A stretch of DNA of 64,000 nucleotides from assembly GCA_950295325.1 (NCBI GenBank), contig OX485803.1, positions 29,574,001-29,638,000 on the forward strand, given 5' to 3'. Numbering within the stretch: position 1 is the stretch's first letter; each line of letters begins with the position of its first letter. The notes under the pieces are model-generated. The model saw nothing but the letters and a program-made list of their open reading frames with translations, was not told the origin of the DNA and made no database searches. This DNA comes from Polytrichum commune (lineage: Eukaryota > Streptophyta > Polytrichopsida > Polytrichales > Polytrichaceae). The translations under genes and the position numbers were made by a program. Below are positions 47,000 through 56,545 of this stretch, piece after piece.

Positions 47000-47569
47000 A
47001 TGGCTCATGTGCCTGCTAACGGAGAAGTCGGTATGGCAATCCTCAGAGCCGATGGAGAGAGAGTCCCACTTACCTTTTGCATGGATGACAACGGACTAGC
47101 TTACGTGACGTCCCAACGTCTAAGTATTCGGTTCGGTTTCAGAGCGGACACTATTGTTGTTGACGAGGATATTTTTGATGTTGTCACGTCTGAGCTTACA
47201 CATACCCTAGGTCGCATTTCGCATCGTGATGAGAACAATAACATGTTTTGGACTCTTCATCCAGGTAGTTACCGAGTCTATGGCCTCACTGAATCTCAGA
47301 TGGCTGCTTCTACTGAGATCCTCACTCCTCGCTCTTCCTCTACCTGCACCATTCAAACTCCTCTGCCACGTGATGTGAAGGTCAAGCTTGAACCCGGTCT
47401 CGAGACGCCTATTGTAGACAACTCTAGAGTAGAATCTGTAATTACACTTTCTTCAGATGACGAGGTCAGTCCCACCAAGCCCCCGCCTCAGGTTATAGTT
47501 GGTGGGGACGCTCCTAAAGTATATCCTTTGTCGCAAGATACTGTTAGCATAGTACCATTATTAAAATAA
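47000..47569 (+). CDS. acidic protein with SUMO-interacting motif; separate gene or transposase N-terminus
   Basis: Opens MAHVPANGEVGMAILRADGE and has a compact alpha/beta-looking part to about residue 95, then a Ser/Thr/Pro linker. The linker contains VKLEP, a consensus sumoylation site (hydrophobic-K-x-E), and VITLSSDDE, a classic SUMO-interacting motif (hydrophobic core, serines, acidic tail). A possible donor (AAA|GTATAT at 47,519) and acceptors at 47,576 or 47,611 could splice it to the transposase frame, but the phases I tried do not join cleanly. It is therefore either the first exon of the transposase, damaged at the junction, or an independent gene of up to 190 aa. Confidence 0.5.
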   Translation: MAHVPANGEVGMAILRADGERVPLTFCMDDNGLAYVTSQRLSIRFGFRADTIVVDEDIFDVVTSELTHTLGRISHRDENNNMFWTLHPGSYRVYGLTESQMAASTEILTPRSSSTCTIQTPLPRDVKVKLEPGLETPIVDNSRVESVITLSSDDEVSPTKPPPQVIVGGDAPKVYPLSQDTVSIVPLLK

Positions 47570-50376
47570 CTTGCAGCAATGCCGGGAAAAAAAACATTCT
47601 TAAAAAAATAGACTACTCGGTGATTAGACACGAGAGGGTAGAGTACCTTCCTGCTCTGTTCGATGGTGCTGTCATCTTTGAGTTGCCACCTGTTGGTCAT
47701 ACGGCCGCACGGTCACATGCCAAGTCTATGCAAGGAATGGACAAACGTTACGACGGCCATGTGTGGACCAAGACCATCACCACCAACACCAACATCACAA
47801 ACAACATTGGTTTGTCCTTCCGTTCTTCCTCCTGCGTTGGACACCTGCGTTGCAAGAACAAGGAGTGCAAATATCTGATCCGCCGACCTCGTATTTTCGA
47901 AGTCAACGAGACAGAGTTTGAAGGTTGTACCCTCCAAGCCTTTGTAGTGGATCAAGCACCCCCAACTGACTCTACGCTTGTTTGCAAGGTGTGTAAAGAA
48001 CCCCCGACATGTATTGCTACATGTGGGGCTAAGATTTATTATGTTGTTGGCAAAATCAACCATACAAGAGCGTGTATCCATCTTGGAATTCACGATCACC
48101 CAGTCAAGGTGGGCGACTACAGAGACACTAAGGCTGAGATCAGTGGCCTAATTGAAGAACAGATCGAGAAGACTCCCCAGGCTACCAGGAGTGCGGTTGT
48201 GTTGGAGGCTAGCAAAGTTCTAATTGGCAGTTATCTCCTTCAACCCGATGACGCGCCAACAAAGAAGCTTTCTCTTGAGGAACTTGTTCCAGTATTCGAC
48301 CGGTGCAAGGACATGGCTTCCCCAAACATCCGCAACAAGGTCATGAGCTTCCGTTTCCTCAGAAGGTATGGTGTCATAGACTCTATCACCAAACTCCGTG
48401 GAATTAGTTTATGGGCATTTGTGCAGGAGAACAAATTCCCAGGTCAAGGGGCAGATCTTGACAAGGTTTTTGTCTTTAAGATGTCGGAAGTCGGGCCTGG
48501 TAGTGGGGTAGACTTGGTGAAGCGTATGCAGCCCGGCGAAGATCTGGAGAATGCTTGGATTATGTTCGACCATGTGAAACGGGTGAGACAGTGGACCACA
48601 ATGGCATGCCACATGTATGACTCCACGTATTGTCGTGTCATGACCATTGCAAGCTGTGACATGCAATCGGAGGACTGTGATGCCCAGATCGTTTTATGGA
48701 AGAATCTCAATGCTGTGATGGAGAGGAATGACGTTGTCGATACCAACTTCAAGGGTTTCATGGCCGACAGCGCCCAGGCCAATTGGAATGCAGTTCGGGT
48801 CATATATGGCAACAGGAAGAAGGAGGACCGCATGGATGACCGGGAAAGAACCTGTCAGTTTCACTGGACCCAATCTATGGTTAAGTATACCGAGAAATAC
48901 ATCCCCGAAGAACTCTGGGAGCAACACAAGAAGATGTGCCACCAATATAGGACCGCCAGGACCATGGACGAAGCGGAGAACCTGTACCACGGGCTACGTG
49001 CATGGTGGGTATCCGCCGGGGCAGTGACAGAGAAGGCACTTGACAAACTCGAGCTCTGGCTTGCATTCTGGCACTTCCGTTATCGCCAATGGGGAGGCTT
49101 CATGACCGGGGTATGTTCACCCTAAACTTGTTGTTTTTTTTCTTTCTTTTCACTCTAATATGAAACAACTCTTCTCCAATTTCTAATTGCTTACACTATG
49201 TGCACGCAGAAATTTACAGTAGAAGAACTAGCAGAAATGCCTTCATGTAATCTCGCCGAATCAATACACAACTAGTGGCTTCAATCGTCTGGAAACAACG
49301 GTGGCGACCTCTATGTTGCTACAGTGGACGACTTTGTTTGAGGCTTCCTTCAGGTTGTCAATTACTACCAGTTCCTGAAAGGTGATGTTGGCGGTACAGG
49401 CCCTACAAAGAAAGAGCTCAAGCTAAGGTTGGCAGAGCGTAGGGCGAAGCAAACGGGTAATCCTTTAGTCCTCGAAGACCCCATGATGGACATGCCTGAA
49501 GCAGAAGAGTTCTGTACCCGGGTGCCTTATATGGCTGGGGAAGAGGTGTTCGGGTCCACGAAGCGCAAAGCAGATCTACCTCTTGGAGCAGAAGAGGAGT
49601 CGCACAGACCTGATAAGGTCAACTTCTCACATCCCCGTGCCTCTAGTAGGGCTGTCCGGACTCGTTCCACTGACATGCCCATAATTGTTGAAGAGGAAGA
49701 TTCTAATGTCCCGGAAGTTGCACCCCCGGCGCCACATGCGGACGATATCGTCCCGTCCCCCATCCCCGTGGGACGGATCAGCCACGTCACTGCCGTCGAG
49801 GAGACTAGGGTGAACGTGAAGGAGTGGCACATCGCTCGGTTGCCAAAGACTTCTGCCAAATGTTGTTGGGCACAGAGAGCCGTCACCAAAAAGAAGTGTA
49901 CTGAGAGAATCGTAAGGGGTGCAAAATCAACCCCTGCCCCTACGTACACCGGTCTATGGCACAGCACTAGGAGAAATGTGAAAGAGACCACAGAGTTTTT
50001 CTTCTGCTCAGATGATATCCATAGGTGCGTTAAGGGTAGCAGGCGCAAATGGGTTGTTCAATACTCTGCGGAATAGGAGAGGCCAAGCATTCCGGATGTT
50101 TGGCCAGTGAAACTTGGGACTAACCTCAAGCAATGTGAGATCCTGGCCCTCGAGGCGGCCGGATTCCAACTGCCGCAGAAAGTGCCAGTCTCACCCAGAA
50201 GGCTCTTTTCCACTGCACCGTCTCCGGCAAATTTAGACTCCGTGCTGGTGCCAGCAGATGCAGACAGGTATCCTGGGAAGAGAGAAGGGAAGCTCGTTAA
50301 GCCCACCGCAACCCGTCCAAACCCTCAGCAGCGGTTATCCATGGGCTCTGCGGACTCCCTCAAAGCTCAACTCCGC

Positions 50377-50966
50377 CCCGGGTACGCAACTCCCGTATTA
50401 TATGGTCCTGATTATAATCACTTATAATGCGTTTTAGTCCAATATTGAGTGATACAATTTGTTTTAATGTAGGAAACCCTTGTAGCCCTTCTAACAAGGA
50501 ATCCAAAAATGTAATTATATATAGGAAATGAATATATTTTGAAGCATATAATTGCATTAAAAACCTAATTATATGAATTTTTTTAATACAGGTACCATAG
50601 GTCAAACTACCCAACTTTTTGGACTTTTTAATAAAAATTTAACATTGTGAATGAATTATAATTTTAATGGGAGGCAACTATTCGTGGCTTATAATTTTAA
50701 TGGGAGGCTTAATAAATATGCAACCCAACTTTTTTTTCATCTCATTTATTTAATTTGGTCTTCACCCAACTTTTTTTTCATCTCATTTTATTTAATTTGG
50801 TCTTTACCCAAATTTTTTTTCATCTCATTTTATTTAATTTGGTCTTCACCCAACTTTTTGATCATTTTAATTTGATATAATTTGATATAATTTTTACAAA
50901 AGCCGTCCTCTAAGCCGTTTTAAGTACGATGCCCCCTGCGTATAATATGGGAGTTGCGTACCCGGG
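50377..50966. mobile_element. nested 590-bp TIR element in the transposase gene, 8-bp TSD AACTCCGC
   Basis: Left end CCCGGGTACGCAACTCCC and right end GGGAGTTGCGTACCCGGG are perfect inverted repeats; pairing extends to about 26 bp with one mismatch. The direct repeats AACTCCGC lie at 50,369-50,376 and 50,967-50,974. No coding capacity, so a MITE. It is younger than the host transposon copy. Not similar in sequence to the MITEs at 11.2 and 31.7 kb. Confidence 0.92.
50724..50860 (+). repeat. tandem repeat inside the nested MITE, ~44-bp unit, three copies
   Basis: Repeats CCCAA(C/A)TTTTTTTTCATC followed by TTTATTTAATTTGGTCTT. Confidence 0.8.
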
Positions 50967-51292
50967 AACTCCGCTCGGTGACGATGATTCCTCACCCTGG
51001 CCATGGCTGCATCATTGCGCTAGACTCGATGACGCCACCCGACGTGACACAATACCACATCACCATCAGTTCCCTCCCGGGTTGCACCTGCCCTGCATTC
51101 AAGAAGACAATGACCAACTTTCGAGGGCGGAGTCAATTCTCGTATTGCAAGCATGTTTACTATATTTTTTTAAAGGTCTGCCATCGCAATCCTGATGTAG
51201 ACCTTTTCATCCACGCGCCAACCTTCAGCTTCAACGAGGTCAAAGTTATTCTCGAGAGTGGAATTTTAACTCACCCTTTAGATCGGGCCTAG

Positions 51293-51780
51293 GATTTACT
51301 CTAAGTGTCCCTTTCTCCCATCAACATGATAGATGAAGTAGTGCCTATTCATCCATGTTTCTAATAGAGTACACCATAGACTAAGTGATATAAGATTTTC
51401 ATTGAATAATTAAATATTGTCAGCTCAAAAATATAATAAATATAATCCCATGGATTATTTTTATTCAGCTCAAAAAGTTGGATTACAATACTCAACCGTA
51501 TCATGTGTCTCTATACATATTGGGATCATCATTGGTTTTCATCATCTACTTAATTATTATATCATAATTTTACGATCATTTTGGCACTTCACGGTTCTCA
51601 AACTAAATCAGACCATTTCAAATTCAGGGCATTTATTTTATTTAGTGCCCACACATTCCACGGAAATAGGTCCCAACAATTTTCTATTTTTGGTAGAATC
51701 TGGAATATTCTAATTATATTCTTTTACTATTTTTAGGGAATTCTAAATTTAATGCAGAATCTATCCTATTTTTACCACAT
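51293..51780. other. 3' region of the transposase gene and subterminal DNA
   Basis: AT-rich; nothing further recognisable before the right TIR. Confidence 0.4.
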
Positions 51781-51840
51781 TTCCGCTCTCCGCTCTCCAA
51801 ATCGCCGCTCTCCGCTCACCGCTCGCATACAAGCCTCGTC
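51781..51840 (-). repeat. right terminal inverted repeat of the 16.76-kb element
   Basis: Contains CTCCAAATCGCCGCTCTCCG and CCGCTCGCATAC, inverse of the left TIR with a 7-bp insertion. Confidence 0.85.
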
Positions 51841-51851
51841 CACCTTCGATG
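51841..51851 (+). other. right target-site duplication CACCTTCGATG (11 bp)
   Basis: Exact direct copy of 35,066-35,076. Confidence 0.85.
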
Positions 51852-52440
51852 TACACTTCAATAATGAAATTGCTGTTGATGTGGCCCAAACAAGTCATAT
51901 GACCTATTTACAAGTCCTATGACCTATCTATTCATTTCATAAAGGATTTATCTATTCTTGATGATTATTTCATAATATATAATATCTTTCTTGATAAGGC
52001 ATATGACCTATCTACTTATCTATTTAAAATTTATTGATCAAATAATAGTAAATCATAATAAACGCCAAGATCCAATGTGACATAGTCCTTAATTCCTTTG
52101 TCCCAAAAGTAGTACCCCAATCATGAATGGCCTCATAATAAAAATCCTTTGAGAAGCAATGTGGTCAAAACATGAGTTTAAATGTTTTATTTCCACAAAT
52201 AACACAATGTCCACAGAACTAAAATATATTTACAACAAAAATTGTTGTTCACATCTAATTTTTTTTCCCTATCATACGCCCTATCCGAACACATAACTTC
52301 CGGCTTTTGTCCATAAGCATATGTAGTCCAAAACCGGTTACACTCTATAAACTACACAACTCAAGTAGGTGGATGTGTCTCCTCAAACCATTATTTGGTG
52401 TCACCAACAATGAAGAGCATGAGTCAACATGAATATTGAA
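51852..52440. other. spacer, no gene seen
   Basis: Short TATGACCTAT repeats near 51,895-52,010; the block at 52,105-52,132 is inverted relative to 34,558-34,585. Confidence 0.4.
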
Positions 52441-52872
52441 TCACTTCTTGTTTGATTCGTGCCCTGGCGGCAGGGTGAAAACTTTGTCGAAATCGCAACC
52501 CATGTAATAGGTATCACCATCCACATGCTCGACATACTCATCCCAGTCTCCAAAATTTTCATACCTCCGAATCTCCTCCAATGTGCACATTGTCTTGAGC
52601 GTCCTCACATTGTACACTTTTGCAAATTTCATGACTCGGCTAAAATCGGATCCATCCAAAAACTGCAAGCTAAACATCTCATTGTCGAGATAACTCTTGA
52701 AAATCTCTAGCGCAGGTGGGAGCACGTCATTGCGAACGACGATGGCGTAGATCCCTCGGTCGTGGATCATCAACTTTGGGATCTCAACACGCTTGCCATC
52801 CTCCTTCCGGTAGATGTGTTGCCCATCTTGCGCTGCCTCTAGGAAGTTTTGAAGGTACTTCGATTCCTTCAC
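52441..52872 (-). CDS. orphan terminal exon, unrecognised protein (~143 aa)
   Basis: Open from a plausible acceptor (CATCAG|GTGAAG at 52,873) to a stop at 52,441. The product reads ESKYLQNFLEAAQDG, then IPKLMIHDRGIYAIVVRNDV, LPPALEIFKSYLD and GDWDEYVEHVDGDTYYMGCD. Balanced composition and an absence of stops suggest a genuine exon. No motif identifies a family. Upstream exons would lie at higher coordinates; candidates are at 53,504-53,708 and 55,554-55,684, but I cannot connect them. Confidence 0.4.
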   Translation of the reverse strand: MKESKYLQNFLEAAQDGQHIYRKEDGKRVEIPKLMIHDRGIYAIVVRNDVLPPALEIFKSYLDNEMFSLQFLDGSDFSRVMKFAKVYNVRTLKTMCTLEEIRRYENFGDWDEYVEHVDGDTYYMGCDFDKVFTLPPGHESNKK

Positions 52873-53259
52873 CTGATGAATTTTGCAAATTGGAAAGAAC
52901 ACTCATAAGGTAACATGGAGTTGGTGGAAGAACTAGTACTCTCTACTTGGATGAGTGACCAAATATGAAAAGAGGAAGGCAACATAATCGTAAGAGCCAA
53001 GCGATTTCATAGACAATTCTTTTCCCAAGATTAATACAACAAAACATATTTAAACCACCCGTAATTGATGATCCTCCCATGGCTGCATGACCACTACACC
53101 CTAGAATATACATGTCTCACCTTGCCATTGGCATAACTAAATACTAACCTCTCAGATACCCAAAATTCAATGGATTAGGTGCCTAATACAACTCATAGTA
53201 GGGCTCCTTGCATCCACGCACACTTATTGAATATTACAAACTACTAAAAGTACATGGAA
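52873..53259. other. spacer, no gene seen
   Basis: Nothing recognisable. Confidence 0.3.
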
Positions 53260-53510
53260 TTGACATTTAAAATATTTGGACAAACCACTTGTCCAAAAAT
53301 AATAAGGAATGTGCACTTGTGGGGACAAAACCATCAAACGAAGCGAAAGCAACATGAAAGCAACAACACAACAATAACCATGACTTGGAATTTTTGAATT
53401 CCATGTTTGCCAACCACCATATTTGTGTAGTTTTGCGATCTAGTGTGCATCATATTGGAGGTTGGAAATGTCCAAAGTCATGCATATATCCAAATACACT
53501 TAATTAAATC
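53260..53510 (+). mobile_element. MITE-like repeat, family 2 copy B
   Basis: Same orientation and interior as 33,166-33,408 (CCACTTGTCCAAAAATAA, GCACTTGTGGGGACAAAA, CCATGTTTGCCAACCACC), with more decayed ends. Confidence 0.65.
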
Positions 53511-53708
53511 CTAGTTATGGAGCAGGTAGAACCCTTGATTGGTTTTGGAATGGGGAAGGATTGAGCTACCATTTTTGCCTTATCGACCAGAATGGCATCC
53601 TCGATGCTCTCGGGTATGGAGTTGGAGTAGCATAAGCACACCAGATTCTCAGCATCCAATGCCGCTTCTTCGACCTCACCCATCTCTGCAGCTGGCAGCG
53701 GACTGATC
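53504..53708 (-). other. possible terminal exon, unrecognised
   Basis: After a possible acceptor (GTTGCAG|ATCAGT) the minus strand reads SPLPAAEMGEVEEAALDAEN, then LVCLCYSNSIPESIEDAILV and ends in a stop at 53,504. Acidic, coding-like composition. It borders the MITE-like repeat. Low certainty. Confidence 0.3.
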
Positions 53709-55553
53709 TGCAACAGGCACAGTGAAAGCTCAGTATATTGACCCTAAGAAGCGATCTTCTTTCTCACCAAACTGGACACATTCCATGAGGACCTGCTCAT
53801 TTAAGTGCTACAAAGTGAGCCAATTAGAAACATGAAAGTTATCCTCAATCGAAAATGCAATCAAAGTGTCGCGGAGCACCAGACAGACCAAGACTGCCAG
53901 ACTACTAATTTGCAAGTAGTTTCTGTCCGCTGCCTGCATTCGAGCATCGATTCCTAAGACAGAGCACCGATCCATCGAAATACAAGAGAAGTTCATGTCG
54001 GAGTGGCAAGCCCTCCAATTCAGTATTAACAAGACCGCAATGTAGACAATAGTGTGACATCCGCCTCACGCCATGGACCTGTCACCAGCTCTTACAATAA
54101 ACAATCGGTTTTTCGAGCATGAATGAAGTCAATCTTATGTATGTTGGTTATAGATCGTTAACACTGTATCATCCATCGATAAACCGAGAGAAAATTGAAA
54201 TGTCCTTCTTCGAACCGACACTGCGAGAATAGATTCTTAATTGTTTGGGTATGTGTTGACTGTCAGGCAAGCGTACCATCATATTCACATGATAATCAGT
54301 TGCTTCTTACCAACAGCACATGGAGCAAAGGGATGCTCAGTCCAACTTTACTCAAGATTGGAGTTTAGAGTAAGGCGGGGTTTGGTATCTGATGTGGAAG
54401 AATTCATTCCATTGCCTGTTAAACCCTGCTTTAAACCCCCCGCCCTGTAAACCCTGACGGTAAATCGAAGGGCTCGAGTACTCTGTGTCTCACCTCCTCA
54501 CATCATTACAGTTTAATTTGCACTCCACAAAGCAGGACGCACAGATACTAGAGTCGGGCAGGAGTCTTCACAACGATGTCAATGTCAACGGACCAACGAA
54601 GAAAAATTCCAACGAAGCTAGGGCAATGTACATTAGAAGTAATTAATTGAAGCCAGCCCTATGAACGCAGAAAGCTTCTGAACTGCCGATTTAGTATCAC
54701 TCCATCTACATCCTGGGGATCGGAATCTCCAGACTTGAAGAAGAATTTATGTGGACGGACTCTAGCTACACATTTATACTAAACGGGTCATTTACAGTTA
54801 CAGTATAACTGCATATATACATGTCCCGGAAACAGTAAACTACGAGAAGATTCCCTCAGCATCTATAAAATGACCAGGCAAGTATAATCCACCAAAATCT
54901 CTATCGGTTAGAAGTAATGCTGCAGTCAAGGACGTATACTGGATGAAATGCACCTAGGTATTTCAGTTAGACCAGGTTGACAACATGAAATCAAGCTGTA
55001 CCGAAACATACACAGGTTCCCGGAGTGGCGGCCATCTGTATCTGTAGCACTCGCAGGGGTCACCGTCTTCAGAACAGTTTGCTTTGGAGCTGCTAAATTA
55101 TTTCTGAGCATAAGCATATTCTTGGAGCTGCTAAGTTCGCAATTTACAAGCAATTTTAAGACAGTGAATGAAACTAAGAAATCAAATAAATTTTATCACA
55201 AGTAAAATTCAACGCATAGGGGGTCTGGATGGTGACCCCTGTTATAGACGCAGACGAACTGCTTCTCATTAGTTTTAAAGCTGACATCTGAAGTGCAATC
55301 CTTTCACAGATCTTCTCGTTGGATTCCTCCCAATGCGGTCCAATTTCCAAGCTATTTCCTGCTCTTTGTGGAAGCACAAATCACCAATGCATTACAAGCC
55401 AATTTAGAAGTGATTTAGAAGCAGCAACTGTTCTAAAATTAGGGAGAACTGCCACCCCGGGCAAGTGATGCTGTAGTCAAGGTGGATGCATATTGGATGA
55501 GACACACCAGCTCGGTCGCACACAAAAGTAAGTACCGAAACATACACACGTAC
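53709..55553. other. spacer with internal duplication; weak exon-like stretch at 55,178-55,377 (-)
   Basis: A segment near 54,920-55,030 resembles 55,470-55,560 (a GTCAAGG..ATATTGGATGA block and GTACCGAAACATACACA), so part of this region is duplicated. The minus strand at 55,377-55,178 reads EESNEKICERIALQMSALKL, a possible exon. No gene can be assembled. Confidence 0.3.
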
Positions 55554-55684
55554 CATACAACTAAACATGTAATTCATCTCCTCGACTCTCAAATCCTGTG
55601 CAACGTCGACACCGATAACATATGACTCATTATAGATGTGAAATTCCTCATCAGGGAACTTGGTGGGGGCTGGGCTAATCCGAC
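55554..55684 (-). other. possible internal exon, unrecognised
   Basis: Bounded by a possible acceptor (CTAG|TAG|GTCGG) and a possible donor (ATG|GTACGT). Encodes GRISPAPTKFPDEEFHIYNE, then SYVIGVDVAQDLRVEEMNYM. Coding-like but unassigned. Confidence 0.3.
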
Positions 55685-56340
55685 CTACTAGAAATATGTG
55701 CAACCTATAACTTATAAATCGCACACCTAATACTCATGCAGAAATCCTCCATACAATTGTTAATCAGTCCCAACACCCATGGGGGGCTAGCTACTGGAGT
55801 CTGGGATGATGAATCTATAGTAATTCATTCAGTCGACCCTTCATCTGCAAATCGGAACCCCATTGGAATGAGGGGGTCGTCTGATACCTGTTTTCCTGAA
55901 TCTAAGGCAGCACACGCCGATCGAAGCAGATATGTCTCCGAAGAGTGGACTGATCTCCACAAGTGTAGCTTTAAATATATTCCTGTAGCTCTCCACCCCT
56001 GCTTCCTTCACCTATTGCCAATTAGGGACCTATGGGCTTGTAGCGTGGAGGCCAAGATGGGGTGGATTGATGGGGGTGGGCGTAAGAGGGGGGGGGGGGG
56101 GGGTGGCCACATGTCCCCCTCCCATTGGTGCACACAATGTGTGGTGACTTAGTGGGCATGTGCTAGTGGATGGGGACTCGCTTAGTGCCCAATGCCCATG
56201 TAATTAACTTACTACTTTAACATTATACATGCAACGGGTACTGGTGCAAATGTGAGACGATGGGCATGCAGGAGCTTGGTTTGATGGCCCTGGTGGGGCA
56301 TGGAAGGTGTCCTCTGCGGTTGGTGAGGAGTTATGGCCCC
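55685..56340. other. spacer with poly-G run (56,088-56,103)
   Basis: No supported gene; 16-G homopolymer. Confidence 0.4.
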
Positions 56341-56344
56341 TGCG

Positions 56345-56545
56345 GCCGGGTGAGAACCGACTGCTAAGTACAGTCGAACTGGTTGAGTTGAGAAATAACC
56401 AGTTGAAGTTCAAGACTTCGTTTGAGAAAATTGCCAATCATGTTGGAGGAGTTTATGTCATTTTAATAAAGGACAACCGAAAGATCACAACATGTAGCCA
56501 ATTAGACTTGGAAACGTGACTAGGATTTGGACCAATTAATATGTC
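56345..56545 (+). repeat. dispersed repeat R1, copy 6 (+)
   Basis: GACTGCTAAGTACAG, then GAGAAATAACCAGTTGAAGT, AATAAAGGACAACCGAAAGA and CAACATGTAGCCAATTAGAC. Confidence 0.75.

Larger units (their letters stand above)
47612..51292 (+). pseudogene. MULE-type transposase with Cys/His zinc finger, DDE core and SWIM finger; three stops and a nested insertion
   Basis: Coding parts 47,612-49,110, 49,210-50,376 and 50,975-51,292, about 990 codons. A 99-bp intron (GGG|GTATGT...CGCAG) separates the first two. N-terminal: LRCKNKEC (C-x4-C), a Cys-rich middle and HLGIHDHP (H-x-H), as in WRKY-GCM1-type fingers found in MULE transposases. Catalytic core: D in MYDSTYC (48,619), D in FMADSAQ (48,766), C-x2-H in CQFHW (48,853), E in NLAESIHN (49,258). 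C-terminal SWIM finger: CTCPAF (51,083) and YCKH (51,146). In-frame stops: TAG 49,273, TGA 49,339, TAG 50,074. A 590-bp element interrupts codons at 50,377; the frame resumes exactly after its target duplication. No start codon is certain; see the gene at 47,000. Confidence 0.82.
35077..51840. mobile_element. 16.76-kb MULE-type transposon carrying a ParB-like/DNA methyltransferase gene
   Basis: The left TIR (35,077-35,123) contains GTATGCGAGCGG, then AGAGCGGCGATTTGGAGAGC. The right TIR (51,781-51,840) is its inverse complement with a 7-bp insertion (extra CACCGCT). Exact 11-bp direct repeats CACCTTCGATG lie just outside both ends. An 11-bp duplication is in the range known for Mutator-like elements (about 8-11 bp) and agrees with the encoded transposase. 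Cargo: a minus-strand gene with ParB-like and class-beta methyltransferase domains, two palindrome arrays in its introns, and three plus-strand coding units sharing a repeated upstream module. Multiple stops and a nested insertion show this copy is no longer autonomous. Size and cargo are unusual for the superfamily. Confidence 0.87.

Noticed and set aside
49273-50076. In-frame stops as sites of RNA editing or readthrough
   Set aside because: Stop-removing U-to-C editing is known from organelles of some plants, not from nuclear transcripts; the nested MITE shows the copy is decayed anyway.
47612-51292. KDZ (Kyakuja-Dileera-Zisupton) transposase as an alternative identity
   Set aside because: The zinc finger (C-x4-C...H-x-H), the C-x2-H motif after the second Asp, the NLAES glutamate block and the C-terminal SWIM finger fit Mutator-like transposases better; the 11-bp duplication also fits.
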